DNA of 8,653 bases, from contig JAFGSH010000101.1 in the NCBI GenBank assembly GCA_016934695.1, forward strand, positions 1 through 8,653. Direction: 5' to 3'. Source of the stretch: Deltaproteobacteria bacterium (GTDB taxonomy: Bacteria; Desulfobacterota; Syntrophia; Syntrophales; UBA2210). Position numbers and translations under genes: made by a program. Of this stretch, positions 5,670-8,653 are shown in pieces (position 1 is the first letter of the stretch; each line of letters begins with the position of its first letter). Under the pieces are notes generated by a model. It did not search any database. It worked only from the letters and a program-made list of their open reading frames with translations, and was not told the DNA's origin.

Positions 5670-6446
5670 ATGATACCTTACGCGCAATTTCTTTCGGGAA
5701 TCTTCTCGGCGGTTCTGGGGGCCGTCGTGGGAAGCTTTCTCAACGTATGCATTCACCGGATTCCTTCAGGGGAATCCATCGCGCTGCCGGCGTCCCACTG
5801 CCCGGACTGCGGACACCCCATACGGCTCTACGACAATATTCCGATCCTCAGCTACCTGTTCCTCAGGGGAAGGTGCCATAACTGCGGTGAAAGGATATCC
5901 CCGATCTACCCGGCGGTCGAACTGCTGGCCGCCGTCATCTCAGTGCTCCTCTTCGGAAGGTACGGGTTGTCCGGTGCGTATCTCGCCTCTTTCCTGTTCA
6001 CGTGCGCCCTGATCGTCATCACCTTCGTCGACCTGAAACACCAGATTATCCCCGACGCGATCACCCTCCCGGGGATACCGCTGTTTGCGCTGGCGGCCGT
6101 CTTCTTCACCGACGTGACGTTCAGGGACTCTCTCATCGGCATCCTGGCGGGCGGAGGATTTCTCTTTCTGGTCGCCCTCGGCTATCAACTCATGACAAAG
6201 CGGGAGGGGATGGGAGGAGGCGACATAAAACTGCTGGCCATGCTGGGGGGGTTTCTGGGATGGCAGTCCCTCTGGTTCATCATTATGACGGCATCCCTTG
6301 CCGGCGCGGTCGCGGGCATATTCTTCATGATCGCCAGGGGGAAAGACACGAAATATGCCATTCCCTTCGGCCCGTTTCTATCCATCGCCGCCGTCGCCTA
6401 TATCTTTCTGGGTGATCCCCTTATGAGAGGCATATTCCTGAGATGA
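5670..6446 (+). CDS. pilD: Type IV prepilin peptidase / N-methyltransferase PilD (A24 family)
   Basis: PilD is an inner-membrane aspartyl protease that cuts the leader of type IV prepilins after glycine and N-methylates the new first residue. The 258-residue protein starts with a membrane segment and GSFLNVCIHR-type signature (21-30). It then has two CxxC pairs (C44/C47 and C69/C72) that form the zinc-binding cytoplasmic loop of the bifunctional enzymes. The catalytic aspartates are D121, in VDLKHQIIPD, and D185, in GGGDIKLLAMLG. Several further hydrophobic segments run to the C-terminus. The start ATG has only a weak upstream GGCAGG. The stop overlaps the next start (ATGA at 6443-6446), so pilD and the pilin genes are translationally coupled. 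The four downstream products carry, or partly carry, its cleavage motif. Confidence 0.95.
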   Translation: MIPYAQFLSGIFSAVLGAVVGSFLNVCIHRIPSGESIALPASHCPDCGHPIRLYDNIPILSYLFLRGRCHNCGERISPIYPAVELLAAVISVLLFGRYGLSGAYLASFLFTCALIVITFVDLKHQIIPDAITLPGIPLFALAAVFFTDVTFRDSLIGILAGGGFLFLVALGYQLMTKREGMGGGDIKLLAMLGGFLGWQSLWFIIMTASLAGAVAGIFFMIARGKDTKYAIPFGPFLSIAAVAYIFLGDPLMRGIFLR

Positions 6447-6895
6447 CACAGAATGCTGGCGACAGGGGGTTCACCCTCGTAGAGATGATGATCGTGATCA
6501 CCGTCATGGCGATCCTCGCCGCCGTTGCGGCGCCGAATTTCACGTCCTACATGGCCCACCGGCGGCTGAACGGGGCGGCCCGGCAGATCATGACGGACCT
6601 GATGGAGGCTCGGATGAGGGCGGTCAGCCAGAATAACCGCTTCAAGATGTTCTTCCTAGACAACCATCGGTACAAGGTACTCGACGACGCAAACAATAAC
6701 AACACGGAGGACAGCGGCGAGACAAGCACGACGAAAGACATCCGGGATATGTACCACGATGTGACCTTCAGTGCGACCGCCGATCCGATCTTCTACCCGC
6801 GGGGGACTGCGTACGGGACCACGGTCACCCTCACGAACTCCGGCGGATCGAAGAGTGTGACCGTGGCGACCGCGGGCCGGGTGAAGATACAGTAG
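6443..6895 (+). CDS. fimT: GspH/FimT-family minor pilin with EF-hand-like loop
   Basis: The 150-residue protein is a minor pilin or pseudopilin of the FimT/FimU/GspH type, thought to help prime pilus assembly. The prepilin site is clear: DRG-FTLVE, with cleavage after G9, F10 as mature residue 1 and the conserved Glu at +5 (E14). The hydrophobic helix runs to about residue 30. The C-terminal part has the FYPRGTAYG and GRVKIQ elements of the GspH domain. Residues 82-93 (DANNNNTEDSGE) place D, N, N, T, D and E at positions 1, 3, 5, 7, 9 and 12, the ligand pattern of a calcium EF-hand loop. It overlaps pilD by 4 bp and is followed 11 bp later by pilV. The FimT and FimU names are not distinguishable here. 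Confidence 0.88.
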   Translation: MTQNAGDRGFTLVEMMIVITVMAILAAVAAPNFTSYMAHRRLNGAARQIMTDLMEARMRAVSQNNRFKMFFLDNHRYKVLDDANNNNTEDSGETSTTKDIRDMYHDVTFSATADPIFYPRGTAYGTTVTLTNSGGSKSVTVATAGRVKIQ

Positions 6896-6906
6896 GGGGA
6901 AAGCAG

Positions 6907-7269
6907 ATGAGCAGGATCACCGATTCCAGCGGGTTCACCCTGATAGAGGTCCTGATAGCCATGATCGTCCTCGTCATCGGCCTGCTGGGCGTCGCGGGCA
7001 TGGCGACGACCGTCATCACCGGAAACACCCTGGGGAGAGAGATCACCACCGCCACAACGCTGGCCCAGGACAAGATCGAAGAATTGAAGAGCGTGGCCTA
7101 CGCGGACATCACAACCGGTTCCGACACACGGGAGTCCATCTACACGAGGGCATGGACGGTCACCGCCGACTCCCCCGTCACCGGCATGAAAACCATCAAT
7201 GTCGCGGTGTCCTTCTCATGGAAAGGGACCTCACATACCGTTACGCTCAAGACGATGGTGGCGGAATGA
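6907..7269 (+). CDS. pilV: Type IV pilus minor pilin, PilV-like
   Basis: The 120-residue protein has a 9-residue leader ending SSG, then FTLIEVLIAM, giving the standard cleavage site and the +5 Glu (E14). A long hydrophobic helix follows (about 10-32). The segment TTLAQDKIEELKSVAY is typical of PilV/GspI-like minor pilins, which also show a VLxIGLLG pattern in the helix, seen here as VLVIGLLG. Minor pilins of this class form the assembly-priming complex with FimU, PilW and PilX. The start is supported by GGGGGAAAG just upstream. The stop overlaps the pilW start (ATGA at 7266-7269). Confidence 0.88.
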   Translation: MSRITDSSGFTLIEVLIAMIVLVIGLLGVAGMATTVITGNTLGREITTATTLAQDKIEELKSVAYADITTGSDTRESIYTRAWTVTADSPVTGMKTINVAVSFSWKGTSHTVTLKTMVAE

Positions 7270-7913
7270 CGCAGTATTCTCCCCAAAAGGGGGCGTTCCT
7301 CCTCGCCCCGAAAAGCGACCGCGGTTTCACCCTGATCGAACTGCTGATCGCCATGGCCGTCGGTCTCGTTCTCCTCGGTGCCATGTACGGCGCCTTCACG
7401 GCGTACAACAAGACCGTGGGGACGCAGGAACAGGTCGCCGAGATGCAGCAGAATGCCAGAGCAGCCATGGACCTCATGACCAGAGAGATGCGGATGGCGG
7501 GGTACGACCCCCTCGGCTCGGCGGGAGCGGGGATCGTCAGTGCTTCTTCCGATGCCATTACCTTCACTCTCGACATAACGGATGACGATGGAACGGGTCC
7601 TTCCGACGGGGATACCGGCGATTCAAATGAATATATCACCTATTCGCTCTATACGACAGACGGTATCCAGAAACTCGGTCGCAAGTCAACGGCAACCGCC
7701 ACCAATCAACCGGTTGCCGAACATGTCCAATCTCTTGCATTTCAGTACTGGAACGCAAGCGGCGGCACCGCCGCCACGACGGCGGAGATACGCCGCATAC
7801 AGATTGCCGTTACGGTGCAGACCGCCAGGCCCGATCCGGAGTATCCCTCAAACGGCGGGTATCGGCGATACACCCTGACGTCGGTTGTAACCCCGAGAAA
7901 TCTCGGGCTGTAA
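7266..7913 (+). CDS. pilW: Type IV pilus minor pilin, PilW-like
   Basis: The 215-residue protein has a 20-residue leader ending DRG, then FTLIELLIAM, with cleavage after G20 and Glu at +5 (E25). The signature QQNARAAMDLMTREMRMAGYDP (about 61-82) is characteristic of PilW-family proteins. The globular part has an acidic Asp/Gly-rich stretch (103-122, including DDDG and DGDTGDSNE) before EYITYSLY, and an LTSVVTPRN C-terminus, as in related PilW proteins. PilW belongs to the minor pilin complex at the pilus tip or base. The gene overlaps pilV by 4 bp, and its TAA stop (7911-7913) overlaps the strong ribosome binding site of the next gene. Confidence 0.88.
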   Translation: MTQYSPQKGAFLLAPKSDRGFTLIELLIAMAVGLVLLGAMYGAFTAYNKTVGTQEQVAEMQQNARAAMDLMTREMRMAGYDPLGSAGAGIVSASSDAITFTLDITDDDGTGPSDGDTGDSNEYITYSLYTTDGIQKLGRKSTATATNQPVAEHVQSLAFQYWNASGGTAATTAEIRRIQIAVTVQTARPDPEYPSNGGYRRYTLTSVVTPRNLGL

Positions 7914-7929
7914 AGGAGGTCCCCACCTC
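7912..7929 (+). promoter_or_regulatory. Strong Shine-Dalgarno of pilX inside a small hairpin
   Basis: AAAGGAGGT (7912-7920) is a near-perfect ribosome binding site for the ATG at 7930. GAGGT (7916-7920) and ACCTC (7925-7929) can pair around a CCCC loop, which would hide the site until a ribosome ends pilW at 7911-7913. The stem is only 5 bp, so a coupling role is an inference. Confidence 0.5.
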
Positions 7930-8653
7930 ATGGAAATAAAAAGACACCTTGCCACATTCCCGGGTGACGAAAAAGGAATGGTGCTCGTCGTCGTGCTCCT
8001 CCTGATCGCCGTTTCCATCATCGCCGGGACCACGGCCTTGATGCAGACCTCGACGGATCTGAAGATCAGCAGGAATTACAGGACAGGCAAAGAGGCGTTC
8101 TACAACGCCGATGCGGGCGCACAGTACGTCCTGAAAAAACTGGCCGGCGATCTGGATTCCGGGACGGTCGATCTGACCGCAGATCCCATACCTCTGACCT
8201 ATTCCGCACCGAGCGGCTTTTCCTTTACCCTCTCAACCGCACTGACATCACTGGGAGACGACCGGTACCGTTTCCGGGTAACGGGGTACGGGTCTTCAGA
8301 CGCGGAGAGGACCCTTGAGGTCGTTCTCTCAGCGAAGAGGGAGAGTGCCTTCGATTACGGTCTCTTCACGAACGGACTCCTGGACCTGAAGGCGGATGCC
8401 CATGTGTACAGCTACGACTCCCGCGACACCCCTAATCCCGATCCGGCAGCCTTTCCCGCCGCATCGACGGGAGAAGCGGACGTTGCGAGCAATACGGCGA
8501 TCACCACCCATATGGCGACGTATATAGACGGCGATCTCGCCTTGGGAGAAGACACATCCGATCCGCCGGTCACCGCCACATGGACCGACGACGGGACCCC
8601 GACCGTCACCGGTACGGCCGGAGCGGTGGTAGAACATGTTGACTCGGACCCGC
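7930..8653 (+). CDS. pilX: PilX-like pilus assembly protein, 3' end outside window
   Basis: The frame is open from ATG 7930 to the window edge (241 residues visible) and has a strong AAAGGAGGT upstream. The short N-terminal leader ends DEKG (residues 13-16). A hydrophobic helix follows (MVLVVVLLLIAVSIIAGTTA), then TSTDLKISRNYRTGKEAFYNADAGAQYVL, typical of PilX N-terminal-domain proteins. The prepilin-like site has Val, not Glu, at +5, as in PilX- and GspK-like pseudopilins. Later residues (from about 149, SYDSRDTPNPD, VASNTAITTH and IDGDLALGE) look like the beta-rich C-terminal domain often attached to PilX in anaerobic Deltaproteobacteria. In related clusters a PilY1-type gene often follows; here the window ends first. 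Confidence 0.85.
   Translation, partial: MEIKRHLATFPGDEKGMVLVVVLLLIAVSIIAGTTALMQTSTDLKISRNYRTGKEAFYNADAGAQYVLKKLAGDLDSGTVDLTADPIPLTYSAPSGFSFTLSTALTSLGDDRYRFRVTGYGSSDAERTLEVVLSAKRESAFDYGLFTNGLLDLKADAHVYSYDSRDTPNPDPAAFPAASTGEADVASNTAITTHMATYIDGDLALGEDTSDPPVTATWTDDGTPTVTGTAGAVVEHVDSDP

Overview
The window looks like a GC-rich chromosomal segment of an anaerobic bacterium. A member of the former Deltaproteobacteria (Desulfobacterota) is my best guess. That guess rests on selB next to fdhD (selenocysteine use and formate dehydrogenase maturation), an OB-fold/HD protein of the YhaM type, and a pilD-fimT-pilV-pilW-pilX pilus order. No rRNA or other strong taxonomic marker is present, so the placement is an inference. 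Nothing points to a phage, an insertion sequence or CRISPR. I see ten well-supported genes plus an eleventh cut by the right edge.

Left block, + strand, 1-2896: the C-terminal part of SelB (cut by the left edge), an FdhD-family protein and an OB-fold/HD hydrolase of the YhaM family. The three are joined by 4-bp stop/start overlaps (GTGA, TTGA) and so form one translationally coupled operon. The FdhD-like protein has no cysteine in the loop where the family carries its sulfur-transfer cysteine(s). The HD gene contains a perfect 30-bp palindrome inside its coding sequence.

Middle block, - strand, 4646-2903: yjbQ, maf and yggS, read leftward as a compact housekeeping operon. It converges on the HD gene with only 6 bp between the two stop codons. 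It diverges from a Crp/Fnr-family regulator across an AT-rich promoter region (about 4711-4760).

Right block, + strand, 4838-8653: a Crp-type regulator whose cyclic-nucleotide pocket and recognition-helix residues are largely conserved, then a 127-bp intergenic region, then pilD (prepilin peptidase) and minor pilin genes fimT/gspH-like, pilV, pilW and pilX. The pilX-like gene runs off the right edge. The pilD product is expected to cleave the leaders of the pilins encoded directly after it.

The most interesting point is the pilD upstream region. A perfect TGTGA-N6-TCACA site overlaps the stop codon of the Crp-like gene. A second TGA-N6-TCA dyad lies 23 bp downstream, followed by a plausible sigma-70-type promoter, a 14-bp palindrome at the predicted start site and a 10-bp leader hairpin. 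This suggests that the regulator directly controls the adjacent pilus operon. The individual protein families are known; the proposed regulatory link, the cysteine-less FdhD, the large intragenic palindrome and an EF-hand-like loop in the FimT-like pilin are the parts worth testing.
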